This document shows, in pieces, positions 28,646 to 37,282 of a stretch of 64,000 bases of DNA (the stretch's first letter is position 1; each line of letters opens with the position of its first letter). Origin of the DNA: an uncultured Mucilaginibacter sp. (lineage in GTDB: Bacteria; Bacteroidota; Bacteroidia; Sphingobacteriales; Sphingobacteriaceae); the NCBI RefSeq assembly GCF_913773635.1, contig NZ_CAJYGQ010000006.1:186001-250000 (forward strand), written 5' to 3'. The notes under the pieces are model-generated. The model had not been told where the DNA came from, did no database searches, and saw only the letters and a program-made list of their open reading frames with translations. The position numbers and the translations under genes were made by a program.

Positions 28646-29528
28646 ATGATGAAAGGTGCTGCTTAAAGTCTTGTAATAGCTTTTGAGATGATGAAGTGCC
28701 AAATTTACGGGCAAAAATTTTGTTTGAACTCATGATGGGCTCATAGTCTGAATCATCTAAATTTGCTGGCCTACTTCCGTTACGGAGCTCCCAAATTATA
28801 TATCTTAAATCATCATTAACCACATTTTCTCGGAAAGGTGAGTTCAACACTATAGTGTGAAAGAAAATTTCCTCCGAACAAAAGGTGTAATTAAAAGCTT
28901 TTAGATACTGTGGATGCTGTTCTAAATAATCAAATACATATTCCAAACATGGTTTTGATAAAGTCCACCATGTGCCACCTCCATAAAGTTTAGGAGATCC
29001 TGCTGGTAAGGCCCTTTTGATGTTTAATTTTTCTTGAACAAGGGATATAAGCTTTATAATTTTTCTCTGAAAACGTGATGATGCATCAAACGTATCATAT
29101 AAATTATAATGCACTACCCTATTAATGCCTCCCCCCGGCCAATCATGGAATGGTAGCTCAAAGTTCACAATGAATTCTTTACCCTTGTTATTAGTTAAAT
29201 AAGAAGTAATTTCCGTCCCGGTTTTTACGGGAAAATCTTGTCCGCTAACCGCATGAACATATTCTATGCGTTTATCTTTGATCGCTTCGTTAGCTAACAA
29301 TAGGATTGCTTTTAAGTGATTAATTCCTCCCCAGTTTACTACATATTCCCTTGATATAAGTTTAATATTATTACAAGCGTTTAAGTTGTGTATCTCTGAT
29401 TGATCAATATCACTTTTTTTATCGATATGAATGTAAAAGTGGAAGTTGTCATAAGACCTGAAAATGTTTACAAAATCAATCAGATGGCTGATGTTTTTAT
29501 AAGCAGTAATTAGTATTGCTTGGTGCAT
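28635..29528 (-). CDS. GT14 (Branch/core-2) family glycosyltransferase
   Basis: This 297-residue protein resembles the core-2/I-branching beta-1,6-N-acetylglucosaminyltransferase family (xylosyltransferase-like in bacteria). Signatures are AILITAYKN, FYIHIDKKSDID, NWGGINHLKA, VSGQDFPVKT and GGTWWTLS. It is opposite in direction to the rest of the polysaccharide genes and forms an operon with wzi, 7 bases downstream of that gene's stop. A role in adding a branch or an anchoring sugar is inferred from location. Confidence 0.84.
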   Translation of the reverse strand: MHQAILITAYKNISHLIDFVNIFRSYDNFHFYIHIDKKSDIDQSEIHNLNACNNIKLISREYVVNWGGINHLKAILLLANEAIKDKRIEYVHAVSGQDFPVKTGTEITSYLTNNKGKEFIVNFELPFHDWPGGGINRVVHYNLYDTFDASSRFQRKIIKLISLVQEKLNIKRALPAGSPKLYGGGTWWTLSKPCLEYVFDYLEQHPQYLKAFNYTFCSEEIFFHTIVLNSPFRENVVNDDLRYIIWELRNGSRPANLDDSDYEPIMSSNKIFARKFGTSSSQKLLQDFKQHLSSSND

Positions 29529-29535
29529 AAATAAA

Positions 29536-31224
29536 TTATTGTGCCCTATTACTGGCTAAATCTTCGTAAATGTTTCTAAAAGAGCTACGTAGTCCAAATG
29601 TAATCATTGTGGTTTCAACTTTTAACCTATTATTAGTTTCTTTTCTGTAAATACCTCCTAACTCCAGCCTTAGATTATATTTAGGGTTCAATAGAAAAGC
29701 GATTTTTCCTTGTGCCAAATGCATATTTGTTGTTAGGCCTTGCCCAATGAAATTGCCAACTGTTGTACCGCTGGATCGCGTTCCAAAGTCTTCAAGCGGA
29801 CCATCATACCTAGCCGGTTTCAAATAATTTTGAAAAGGATCTTTACCCCAATTTAATCCATCAGCATCAAGGCCATAATGGCCATAGGTAAGCTGCCCCG
29901 AAAAATCAAAGCGCTTATAGCTGTAATTTAACATTCCAACAACCTCTTTGAAATTAGCTCCCCAAGGGTGAGCAAGTGGCTCGTTATTTTGCCCGTAATT
30001 ATTGATAGATTTTTCCTGTGCATATGTATACGGCTTGGCTCCGTTGTACTCAATTAAATAATTTAAGCGATTAATATTAAAAACATTAGTACCACGTACA
30101 CCAATTTGCCAGCCGTATTTATTACGTGAACTACCTTTGTTTGAAAAAAAATTACTGGCTTCAAATTCATCTAAGGCAAATTGCCCATATGCTATTAATT
30201 GGTTTGAAAATTCATATTTACCGTTGAAGCCAATCAATGCATTATCCGGCGAGCCGTTATCAGCTTCTAATGGTCTCAAAAATATAATCGGGTTACCATA
30301 GGTTAAGTCAAATCCACGTTTGTTGCCTGCGTCATCTGTGTCTCCCCAAATAATGGAATCAAAAAAACCTAATGATAAACCGTCAGTTACATTCCAGTCT
30401 AAGTAATGAAACACACCCCATTTCTTCCTGTTGCCAGTTTCATAGCTTAATTTAGCGGAACGTGGGTCTTGCATATAACTCCACATGGTCATGTAGCGTA
30501 CGTTACCTAACGTGCCAGTCAATTTTAGAAATGTGTAAGGCGAGCTAAAGTCAGACAATAACATTGACCGGTAACCATCACCTATAAAGTTCTTATCATG
30601 GCCGAAGGCAATGTTGATGTATTTTGATGGTGTAAAAGACATCAATGCCGTTACATACGACCAATCTTTTGTGCGGTTCTGGCCATACTTCCTATCATAT
30701 GCCTGGCCCGATACTATACCCGTTTGATTTACATAAGTGTCATAGTAATTGGCAAAAACTGCCTGGTTTTCATAACCACTGGAATAGAAATAGAACTTTT
30801 TACCGATGGTTCCGCCTACCTGATAGCCTCGTGTGTTAAGCCATGTAGTTTTTGAATTACTGAAATCGCGGCCAATGGTTAAATCAGGTAAATAATCAGC
30901 AAAGAAGGTGTAATCTTCATGTTTAATATCAATTAGGTGCTCATAAAAAAGTTTACGATGAACCCAACTATGTTTCACAGTTGTATCAACACCATAATCC
31001 ATTAACGATTTGTATTTTGAATATAGCGTAGGCTCAGATATAATGTAGGGCTTTATTGAACTGTGAAACTTACTGTTGGTAGAATATACCGAATCGCTTA
31101 ATTTTTGATAAAACTGATAACTGTATGGTTGATATTCTGCCTGTGCCCAAACGTCTTTTGCATTAAAAGTGAACGCAGTGGCAACAAAAAACTTTGCTAA
31201 TAAGATAAATCTGTGTTTTTTCAT
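29536..31224 (-). CDS. wzi: Capsule assembly Wzi family outer-membrane protein
   Basis: This beta-barrel protein of the Caps_assemb_Wzi family holds or assembles capsule at the outer surface. It is 562 residues from the ATG at 31224 (MKKHRFILLAKF), with a cleavable signal ending near VWAQA. An earlier ATG at 31263 is rejected because the -7 promoter at 31241-31248 lies between. The family core is visible in GHDKNFIGDGYRSMLLSDFS, then MTMWSYMQDPR and ENQAVFANYYD. The last strands end in the aromatic/Arg-rich tail FGLRSSFRNIYED. E. coli Wzi is a similar barrel of about 480 residues. It is the first gene of a two-gene operon with the GT14-like gene. Confidence 0.9.
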   Translation of the reverse strand: MKKHRFILLAKFFVATAFTFNAKDVWAQAEYQPYSYQFYQKLSDSVYSTNSKFHSSIKPYIISEPTLYSKYKSLMDYGVDTTVKHSWVHRKLFYEHLIDIKHEDYTFFADYLPDLTIGRDFSNSKTTWLNTRGYQVGGTIGKKFYFYSSGYENQAVFANYYDTYVNQTGIVSGQAYDRKYGQNRTKDWSYVTALMSFTPSKYINIAFGHDKNFIGDGYRSMLLSDFSSPYTFLKLTGTLGNVRYMTMWSYMQDPRSAKLSYETGNRKKWGVFHYLDWNVTDGLSLGFFDSIIWGDTDDAGNKRGFDLTYGNPIIFLRPLEADNGSPDNALIGFNGKYEFSNQLIAYGQFALDEFEASNFFSNKGSSRNKYGWQIGVRGTNVFNINRLNYLIEYNGAKPYTYAQEKSINNYGQNNEPLAHPWGANFKEVVGMLNYSYKRFDFSGQLTYGHYGLDADGLNWGKDPFQNYLKPARYDGPLEDFGTRSSGTTVGNFIGQGLTTNMHLAQGKIAFLLNPKYNLRLELGGIYRKETNNRLKVETTMITFGLRSSFRNIYEDLASNRAQ

Positions 31225-31240
31225 AGTTAAGGATGCGGGG

Positions 31241-31248
31241 CAAATATA
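31241..31248 (-). promoter_or_regulatory. -7 promoter element of wzi
   Basis: TATATTTG read on the minus strand, an exact TAnnTTTG match, 17 bases before the ATG at 31224. No TTG was found at the normal distance. Confidence 0.45.
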
Positions 31249-31411
31249 GCCAACATTGTTCATACCTCAGGTAGTGCCAGTGCACATAAGTAATTAATGG
31301 AGGTATCAGTAAACCAAATTTAATTTGTAATGTTAAGCTCACACATAAACATGTAACTTGTGCGGCTGTTTTAATTAAATAGTCGAACCTCGCTTGGCTT
31401 ACTTATTTTAA

Positions 31412-32359
31412 ATGTATAAAATTAACACCTCGGTAAAAATTCTCGTAATTGGCGATTTAATGATCGACCATTATATTTATGGCGATTGCAATCGCATATC
31501 TCCCGAAGCACCAATCCCTGTTGTGGAGATTACCCATGAAACACATACTCTGGGAGGCGCCGGAAACGTAATCAAAAATATAAATGCACTCCAGTGTAAC
31601 TCTGAGATACTATCAGTTGTGGGCAACGATGCAGATGCGCAACGCGTTAAACAACTGCTTAAAGAAGCAGGCAGCGAAAGCGAAGGACTTGTACATGATG
31701 ATAGTCGGTGTACAACCATTAAATCACGTGTTTTAGCCGTAAAGCATCAGCTAATAAGATTAGACAGAGAGGTAACCGATGGCATTAGTGAAGTGGTGGA
31801 GCAGGCCATTATAAATAAGCTGAAAGCCGTTGTAGATGATTATGACATTATACTGGTATCTGATTACAATAAAGGCTTGCTAACACCAGCATTGCTTTCG
31901 CAAATTATGCTTATTGGCAAACAGGCCGGTAAAAAAATCTTGGTAGACCCAAAGGGGATAGATTTTTCAAAATACAAAGGAGCTACGCTTATTAAGCCCA
32001 ACCGTAAAGAAGCGGGTTTAGCCACCGGTATCAAAATAAAAGATCAGGAAAGCCTTGAACATGCTTGTCGTAAAATAAAGGACATAACAGATTGTGAAAG
32101 TGTAATAGTTACTTTATCTGAAGATGGAATTGCATTGTTTACAGATAATACACTAACGGTTATTGCAACCAAGGCTTTAGGTGTTATTGATGTTACTGGG
32201 GCAGGAGATACGGTACTGGCATCATTAGGCGTTGCACTTGCATCGGGTTACTCATTACCTGAAGCTTGCGAGTTTGCCAACTTTGGAGCGGCAGTGGTTG
32301 TAAGTAAAGTTGGAAGCGCAACGGCCACTATTAATGAAATTAATGCACAAATTAATTAA
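31412..32359 (+). CDS. hldA: D-glycero-D-manno-heptose-7-phosphate kinase (RfaE1/HldA-like)
   Basis: This PfkB/ribokinase-family kinase of 315 residues matches the kinase domain of HldE. N-terminal signature: VIGDLMIDHYIYGDCNRISPEAPIPV (key part DHYIYG, RISPEAP). GGAGNV and the C-terminal DVTGAGDTVLA, with the catalytic Asp, follow. It phosphorylates heptose 7-phosphate at C1 (ADP-heptose route). The C-terminal nucleotidyltransferase domain of E. coli HldE is absent, so a separate HldC would be needed and is not in this window. It is followed by gmhA, an appropriate partner. It lies between wzi and the initiating transferase, within the locus. Confidence 0.9.
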   Translation: MYKINTSVKILVIGDLMIDHYIYGDCNRISPEAPIPVVEITHETHTLGGAGNVIKNINALQCNSEILSVVGNDADAQRVKQLLKEAGSESEGLVHDDSRCTTIKSRVLAVKHQLIRLDREVTDGISEVVEQAIINKLKAVVDDYDIILVSDYNKGLLTPALLSQIMLIGKQAGKKILVDPKGIDFSKYKGATLIKPNRKEAGLATGIKIKDQESLEHACRKIKDITDCESVIVTLSEDGIALFTDNTLTVIATKALGVIDVTGAGDTVLASLGVALASGYSLPEACEFANFGAAVVVSKVGSATATINEINAQIN

Positions 32360-32371
32360 GCACCATTGCTT

Positions 32372-32935
32372 ATGAAACAAGTTATACAAGATATATTCAA
32401 TAGCCATATAAATGTAGCGCAGCAAACACAAGGTGTATTGACAGATAAAATCAGCGACGCCTGCCAGGTAGTAATCGATTGTTTGAACAATGGCAAAAAA
32501 GTTTTACTGTTTGGTAATGGTGGCAGTGCTGCGGATGCACAACACATTGCAGCTGAATTTACTGGACGGTTTGTTAAAAACAGGCGTTCGTATCCGGCCA
32601 TTGCTTTGACAACAGACACCTCAGCTTTAACGGCAATAGGTAACGATTTTGGCTTCGATCGAATATTTGAACGCCAGGTTGAAGGTTTGGCCGTTGCGGG
32701 CGACGTGTTGATAGGCATATCAACAAGCGGAAATAGTCCGAATGTTTTGAAAGCTTTAGAACTAGGAAGGCAAATGGGTTGCTCGACTATAGGTCTGTCT
32801 GGTAATGATGGGGGAAAGATGAACGAATGTTGTGATTTAAACCTGATAGTACCATCTAAAATAACAGCCCGTATACAGGAAATGCATATCACCATAGGCC
32901 ACATTATTTGCGAGGGAATAGATCTCAACAGCTAA
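32372..32935 (+). CDS. gmhA: Sedoheptulose-7-phosphate isomerase
   Basis: This SIS-domain protein converts sedoheptulose 7-phosphate to D-glycero-D-manno-heptose 7-phosphate, the first heptose step. It is 187 residues from the ATG at 32372; the TTG at 32366 is not needed. Phosphate-binding segments are [15 protein letters not shown] and [15 protein letters not shown]. The C terminus has the usual [14 protein letters not shown] helix with catalytic His. It starts 12 bases after the kinase, so the pair is one operon. No gmhB phosphatase is seen. Confidence 0.95.
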   Translation: MKQVIQDIFNSHINVAQQTQGVLTDKISDACQVVIDCLNNGKKVLLFGNGGSAADAQHIAAEFTGRFVKNRRSYPAIALTTDTSALTAIGNDFGFDRIFERQVEGLAVAGDVLIGISTSGNSPNVLKALELGRQMGCSTIGLSGNDGGKMNECCDLNLIVPSKITARIQEMHITIGHIICEGIDLNS

Positions 32936-33215
32936 GTTGCTGACTTAATTTATGGTTATATTATTAATAAGGTTAATTCAATTCAATATTACCATAAGTG
33001 GCTTGCACGAGCCTGAGCCGTTCTAATAGCTACCTTAATCAAGCGTATTTTGAGATTTTTAATTTGAGATATTTTTATTTAAAATAAATCTTAATAATAC
33101 GCTATTTAATTATTAATTACATAAGAAAGTTTATTGCCCGAAGCTGATAATACAATTTAATGTACTAATTTAGCGAACTGCTTGTTCGGCAATCGGATGT
33201 TTTCACAATATTTAT
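32936..33215. promoter_or_regulatory. Intergenic region before wcaJ
   Basis: This 280-base AT-rich gap has no gene. It carries an 8-bp inverted repeat, AGCGTATT (33042-33049) and AATACGCT (33096-33103), around AT-rich repeats. TAATTTAG at about 33164 is one mismatch from a -7 box. Presumably it holds the wcaJ promoter. Confidence 0.3.
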
Positions 33216-34613
33216 ATGAGTCACAGATACGCTACCTTTATCAAAGCCATTAATCTTTCTGTTGATTATGTGATTTTGAATGTAAGCATGATACTGGCTT
33301 ATATCATCGTTGACAAATCATACATTATTTGGATTAATAACAAAAATTACTTACCCATCGTACTGGTTTTCAATTTAATATGGTTACTATCTGCTAACAT
33401 TACCCGCTTTTACGAGCAGGTTTTGAATAAAGACTCCATTAAAACATTCAGAGGGGTTTTTAAAACATACCTGTTATTTGTAAGCTTAATATGCTTTACA
33501 GTTTTAATCATCATCGGTACTAAAGCGTATTCAATAACAAGGCAGTACCTATTTTATTCACTCGCACTATTTGGGTTCTTGCTTGGTGTTTGGAAACTTG
33601 TTTTCCTGGCAATACGTCGTAGCGATAGGGCCATGCTAACCGATTTCAGGCAAGTGGTTATTGTTGGCGGTGGGCGCATAGGTAACGATTTATACAACTT
33701 CATTACTCAAAATCCTGAAAGAGGGTATAAAATTGTTGGATTTTTTGAAGACAGGGTAAATGAAATAGACCCCGATTTGTATTTAGGCGGTGTTGATGAA
33801 TGTATTCAATACGTAAAGGATAACCGGGTTGATGAGATTTTTTGTACGCTTCCCAACAGCGAGGCAACCAAGATAGAACGCTTGATGATGGATGCCGATA
33901 AGAACCTCATCAGGTTTAAACTTATACCTGAGTTTTACTATACGCACAAACCTACCTTTGTACAAAACTTCGGTCACATACCTGTTATTTCAATCAGGCC
34001 CGAGCCTTTAGAAAACATGCTTAACCGCTTTTTTAAACGCCTGTTTGATATTGCGTTTTCGGTATTCATCATTGTGTTTGTATTTAGCTGGTTGATGCCA
34101 ATACTGGCTATCATCATTAAAGTAACTTCACCAGGGCCGGTATTTTTTGTTCAGCGCCGGTCTGGCCGCGACAATGAGGCCTTTAACTGCTACAAGTTCC
34201 GAAGCATGCAGGTCAATATTGATTCCGACTCAAAACAAGCAACTCGGGGCGATGCACGTATTACTAAAATTGGTGCGTTTATGCGTAAAACCAATCTTGA
34301 TGAGTTGCCGCAATTCTTCAACGTGCTCTTGGGTAATATGACGGTTGTTGGTCCTCGTCCGCATATGTTAAAGCATACCGAAGAATATTCAAGCCTTATT
34401 GATCAGTTTATGGTGAGGCACTTTTTAAAGCCCGGAATAACAGGTTGGGCACAGGTCAACGGCCTGCGTGGAGAAACTAAAACTACCGAAGATATGCTGC
34501 AACGCGTACAGGCAGATGTTTGGTACTTGGAAAATTGGTCGTTTTTACTCGATTTAAAAATTATTTTCCTTACTTTCTATGGAACAATAAAAGGGGATAA
34601 AAATGCTTTTTAG
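33216..34613 (+). CDS. wcaJ: WcaJ-type undecaprenyl-phosphate sugar phosphotransferase
   Basis: This polyisoprenyl-phosphate hexose-1-phosphate transferase starts each repeat unit by loading the first sugar phosphate on undecaprenyl phosphate. The 465-residue length is typical. The N-terminal half has four or five membrane helices. A Rossmann-like CoA-binding-type domain (VVIVGGGRIGNDLYNFI) follows. The C-terminal catalytic domain has KRLFDI, a hydrophobic hairpin, SPGPVFFVQ, YKFRSM, TNLDELPQFFNVL, GNMTVVGPRPHM and PGITGWAQVNGLRGE. Glucose or galactose is usual for this group but is not shown here. It ends the polysaccharide locus, next to tRNA-Leu. Confidence 0.93.
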   Translation: MSHRYATFIKAINLSVDYVILNVSMILAYIIVDKSYIIWINNKNYLPIVLVFNLIWLLSANITRFYEQVLNKDSIKTFRGVFKTYLLFVSLICFTVLIIIGTKAYSITRQYLFYSLALFGFLLGVWKLVFLAIRRSDRAMLTDFRQVVIVGGGRIGNDLYNFITQNPERGYKIVGFFEDRVNEIDPDLYLGGVDECIQYVKDNRVDEIFCTLPNSEATKIERLMMDADKNLIRFKLIPEFYYTHKPTFVQNFGHIPVISIRPEPLENMLNRFFKRLFDIAFSVFIIVFVFSWLMPILAIIIKVTSPGPVFFVQRRSGRDNEAFNCYKFRSMQVNIDSDSKQATRGDARITKIGAFMRKTNLDELPQFFNVLLGNMTVVGPRPHMLKHTEEYSSLIDQFMVRHFLKPGITGWAQVNGLRGETKTTEDMLQRVQADVWYLENWSFLLDLKIIFLTFYGTIKGDKNAF

Positions 34614-34696
34614 GCGCATTAAAAAAAATAATTAGCTATAAATCAGCATCATCCATCAAAGTGTAAAAAATAGTTTTAAGTTTTATAAGATAACAC

Positions 34697-34704
34697 TATA
34701 TTTG
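34697..34704 (+). promoter_or_regulatory. -7 promoter element of tRNA-Leu
   Basis: TATATTTG, an exact TAnnTTTG match, sits 12 bases before the 5' end of the tRNA, the right distance for transcription starting just upstream. Confidence 0.55.
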
Positions 34705-34716
34705 CACCTCAATAAC

Positions 34717-34798
34717 GCGGAAGTGGCGTAATTGGTAGCCGCACCAGACTTAGGATCTGGCGCCGCGAGGCGTGGGGGTTCGAGTCCCTTCTTCCGCA
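34717..34798 (+). tRNA. tRNA-Leu (anticodon TAG)
   Basis: The 7-bp acceptor stem GCGGAAG/CTTCCGC closes a cloverleaf. The anticodon stem CCAGA/TCTGG has the loop CTTAGGA, giving anticodon TAG for CTA/CTN leucine codons. A long variable arm (class II) and a T arm with TTCGAGT follow. The CCA end is not encoded. A terminator begins three bases later, so it is a single-gene unit. Confidence 0.95.
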
Positions 34799-34800
34799 CA

Positions 34801-34838
34801 AGCCGTTAACTGATAAGTTAACGGCTTTCTTTTTTTCT
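34801..34838 (+). terminator. Terminator of tRNA-Leu
   Basis: A perfect 10-bp stem AGCCGTTAAC/GTTAACGGCT with a TGATAA loop is followed by a T-rich run. Confidence 0.9.
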
Positions 34839-34911
34839 TAGCCACCCCAATAATTCTTATTTGTTTTACTGTATTTTGCGTTATGACTAAGCGTTTAATG
34901 GCTTGACCCTT

Positions 34912-37215
34912 ATGAAACCTCATATAAAGTTTTATGTAGCTCTACTGATATTTTTTTGTGCAGCAAATAACACAGTGTGCGTTGCTCAAAATGTGTTCAA
35001 TATCAAAAGTTATGGTGCAGTTGAAAGCGAATTTATTGATAATGCCAAGGCAATTCAAAAAGCTATTGACGTTTGCGCATCAAAGGGCGGGGGAGATGTA
35101 CTCATACCTGATGGCAAGTTTTTGAGTGGGACTATCTTTCTTAAATCAAATGTCACTCTTTTCCTTTCTCCGCTTGCTGTTTTAAAAGGAAGTGCAAAAA
35201 TGGTTGATTACGATGCCAGCAATGCACTTGGGCGTCGTGGTTTTATTTGTGCATTTAACCAGCAAAATATTGGTATTGCCGGCACGGGTAGTATAAATGG
35301 ACAAGGCGAAGCTGACACTTTTTACAGTGCCGACATGAAAAATGGTTTACCAGGCCGACCCAATTGCATTGTGTTCAATAATTGCACAAATGTGGTTCTT
35401 AAAGATTTTACATTGCGTAACAGCGCACATTGGAGTATAGATATTAAGAATTGCGACTCCATTAAGGCAGAAAGCATAAAGGTGTTTAGCAACGTTGTGG
35501 CCAATAATGATGGAATTGATTTAACCGATTGTCATACAGCTACTATTTTAAACTGCGAATTTATTTGTGGAGATGACGCAATTTGCCTGAAGAGTGACAG
35601 TAAAAGAGGCGTAAATGATGTCATCATTAAAAATTGCAGGGTGAGCAGCCAGTCAAACGCAATTAAGTTTGGCACTAAAAGCGTTGGTGGCTTCGCCAAC
35701 GTTAATATATCCGATTGCAAGCTTTATGATACACGCTTATCAGGTTTGGCGTTAGAGGTAGTAGATGGCGGAACGCTGAACAATATAAGGATAAGTAACA
35801 TCACGATGAATAAGGTGAATGGTGCAATTTTTATGAAACTTGGTAAGCGCAGCGGAAACAAAAGCGGTTCGCTGTATAATGTTGAGCTAAGCAATATTAC
35901 TGCTGATAGCATTGGCTATTGGAAGCCTGATAGACGTGCCCGCTATTTTAAAGATGCAGCGGATGAACGGATTGGCGTAGTGCTATCAGGAATGCCGATG
36001 AACCCAATAACTGGTATCAGTTTAAATAATATAAAACTTCGCTTTGCGGGTGGCGGACTGCCTGTCGATGCAGCAGTGGTGATGCCCGAGGTTCCCGCAG
36101 TTTATCCTGAATATTCTAATTGGGGCGTAACATCGGCATACGGCATAAATTTGCGACATGCCAAAAACGTAAATATTAAGGGGTTGGTATTGAGTAGCAT
36201 AAATACTGATGCCCGGCCGGCAATATTAACAGAAGATGTTGACGGGATCCGCATTCAAAAGCTTGATGCGAAAGTGACGGACGCAAAATCGGTAATTAAA
36301 ATGAGCGACACCAAAAACGTGTTTATAAGCCAATCAGTTGTTCAACCGAGCGTTGCTGCGTACCTGTCATTAAGCGGCAACATTAAACAGGTGAATTTGT
36401 ATGGTAATGATTTCAAGGGGTTGGGTAAAGTATATACCCTAAGTAATAGCGTCAGCGAAAACGAAATAACAGGATTGAAAAGTAAGCCAACCTTACCAAT
36501 TAGGCAGAGTAAACCACTTGAAATTTATTTGTTGATGGGCCAGTCTAACATGGCGGGCCGTGGTGTGGTAAACGGAACACTCGCGCAAGAACATAACGAC
36601 AGTGTGCTGGTATTAAACAAAGATGGCGATTGGGTTGTAGCTCATCATCCCTTGCATTACGACAAGCCTTCAATGGCAGGAGCGGGGCCCGGGCTTATGT
36701 TTGGTATAGAAATGAAGAAAGCTTATCCTGGTGTAACCATAGGATTGGTGCCATGCGCTGTTGGCGGCACGTCAATTGAAAAATGGATGCCCGGCGCTTA
36801 TGACGAAGTTACTAAAACACATCCTTACGATGATGCGGTTGCCAGAATTGAAGCAGCAATGAAGCAAGGCACCATAAAAGGCGTTATCTGGCATCAGGGC
36901 GAAGCTAACTCCAGTCCGCAAAGCGTTGGAACTTATCTTGCCCAGCTGAGCGAACTAATTGGCCGTATAAGAAAATTAGTTAAAAATCCTGAATTGCCTT
37001 TTGTGGCGGGTAAATTAGGACTATTCAATAATAAGTTTTACGATTTTAATATGGAGATTGTGAAGTTACCTCAGGTAGTATCTAACACAGCAGTAGTATT
37101 ATCAGACGGCTTGGATCATAAAGGTGATGGTTTGCATTTCAGTGGTCCATCGGCCGATGAATTGGGAAGAAGATATGCTGAAAAAATGCTTGAACTAGAA
37201 GGTAAAGACCGTTAA
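34912..37215 (+). CDS. GH28-like glycosidase fused to an SGNH/CE6-type esterase
   Basis: This secreted two-domain enzyme of 767 residues starts at the ATG at 34912, with a signal peptide ending around VCVAQ. Residues about 30-380 form a right-handed beta-helix of the GH28 (polygalacturonase-like) family, with NNDGIDL and GDDAICLKS. The canonical GHG His is missing; GTKSVGGFANV stands in that region, so activity is uncertain. A less conserved helix part follows. From about 535 an SGNH esterase domain begins: GQSNMAGRG (Ser545), VGGTSIEKW, WHQGEAN and a late DGLH. It resembles sialate O-acetylesterase/CE6 proteins. The pairing suggests removal of acetyl groups and hydrolysis of a pectin-like glycan (inference). 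It is a single gene. Confidence 0.83.
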   Translation: MKPHIKFYVALLIFFCAANNTVCVAQNVFNIKSYGAVESEFIDNAKAIQKAIDVCASKGGGDVLIPDGKFLSGTIFLKSNVTLFLSPLAVLKGSAKMVDYDASNALGRRGFICAFNQQNIGIAGTGSINGQGEADTFYSADMKNGLPGRPNCIVFNNCTNVVLKDFTLRNSAHWSIDIKNCDSIKAESIKVFSNVVANNDGIDLTDCHTATILNCEFICGDDAICLKSDSKRGVNDVIIKNCRVSSQSNAIKFGTKSVGGFANVNISDCKLYDTRLSGLALEVVDGGTLNNIRISNITMNKVNGAIFMKLGKRSGNKSGSLYNVELSNITADSIGYWKPDRRARYFKDAADERIGVVLSGMPMNPITGISLNNIKLRFAGGGLPVDAAVVMPEVPAVYPEYSNWGVTSAYGINLRHAKNVNIKGLVLSSINTDARPAILTEDVDGIRIQKLDAKVTDAKSVIKMSDTKNVFISQSVVQPSVAAYLSLSGNIKQVNLYGNDFKGLGKVYTLSNSVSENEITGLKSKPTLPIRQSKPLEIYLLMGQSNMAGRGVVNGTLAQEHNDSVLVLNKDGDWVVAHHPLHYDKPSMAGAGPGLMFGIEMKKAYPGVTIGLVPCAVGGTSIEKWMPGAYDEVTKTHPYDDAVARIEAAMKQGTIKGVIWHQGEANSSPQSVGTYLAQLSELIGRIRKLVKNPELPFVAGKLGLFNNKFYDFNMEIVKLPQVVSNTAVVLSDGLDHKGDGLHFSGPSADELGRRYAEKMLELEGKDR

Positions 37216-37220
37216 AAAGT

Positions 37221-37268
37221 AAAAAAGAGGGCTGCACGATACCTTATCCGCAGACCTCTTTTTTTTTA
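37221..37268. terminator. Terminator between convergent genes
   Basis: An imperfect stem (AAAGAGGGCTGC with GCAGACCTCTTT) with a T run follows the GH28-like gene and faces the SRPBCC gene. Confidence 0.7.
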
Positions 37269-37282
37269 ATGAGAATGCCTGA

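Noticed and set aside
32356-32928. A 190-codon minus-strand open frame
   Set aside because: It lies exactly antisense to gmhA, whose SIS-domain motifs are clear. The minus-strand translation has no recognisable motifs and is rich in Ser/Pro/Cys.
34717-34798. tRNA-Leu as an integration site for a mobile element
   Set aside because: No integrase, direct repeat of the tRNA 3' end or mobility gene was seen on either side, and a normal terminator follows the tRNA.
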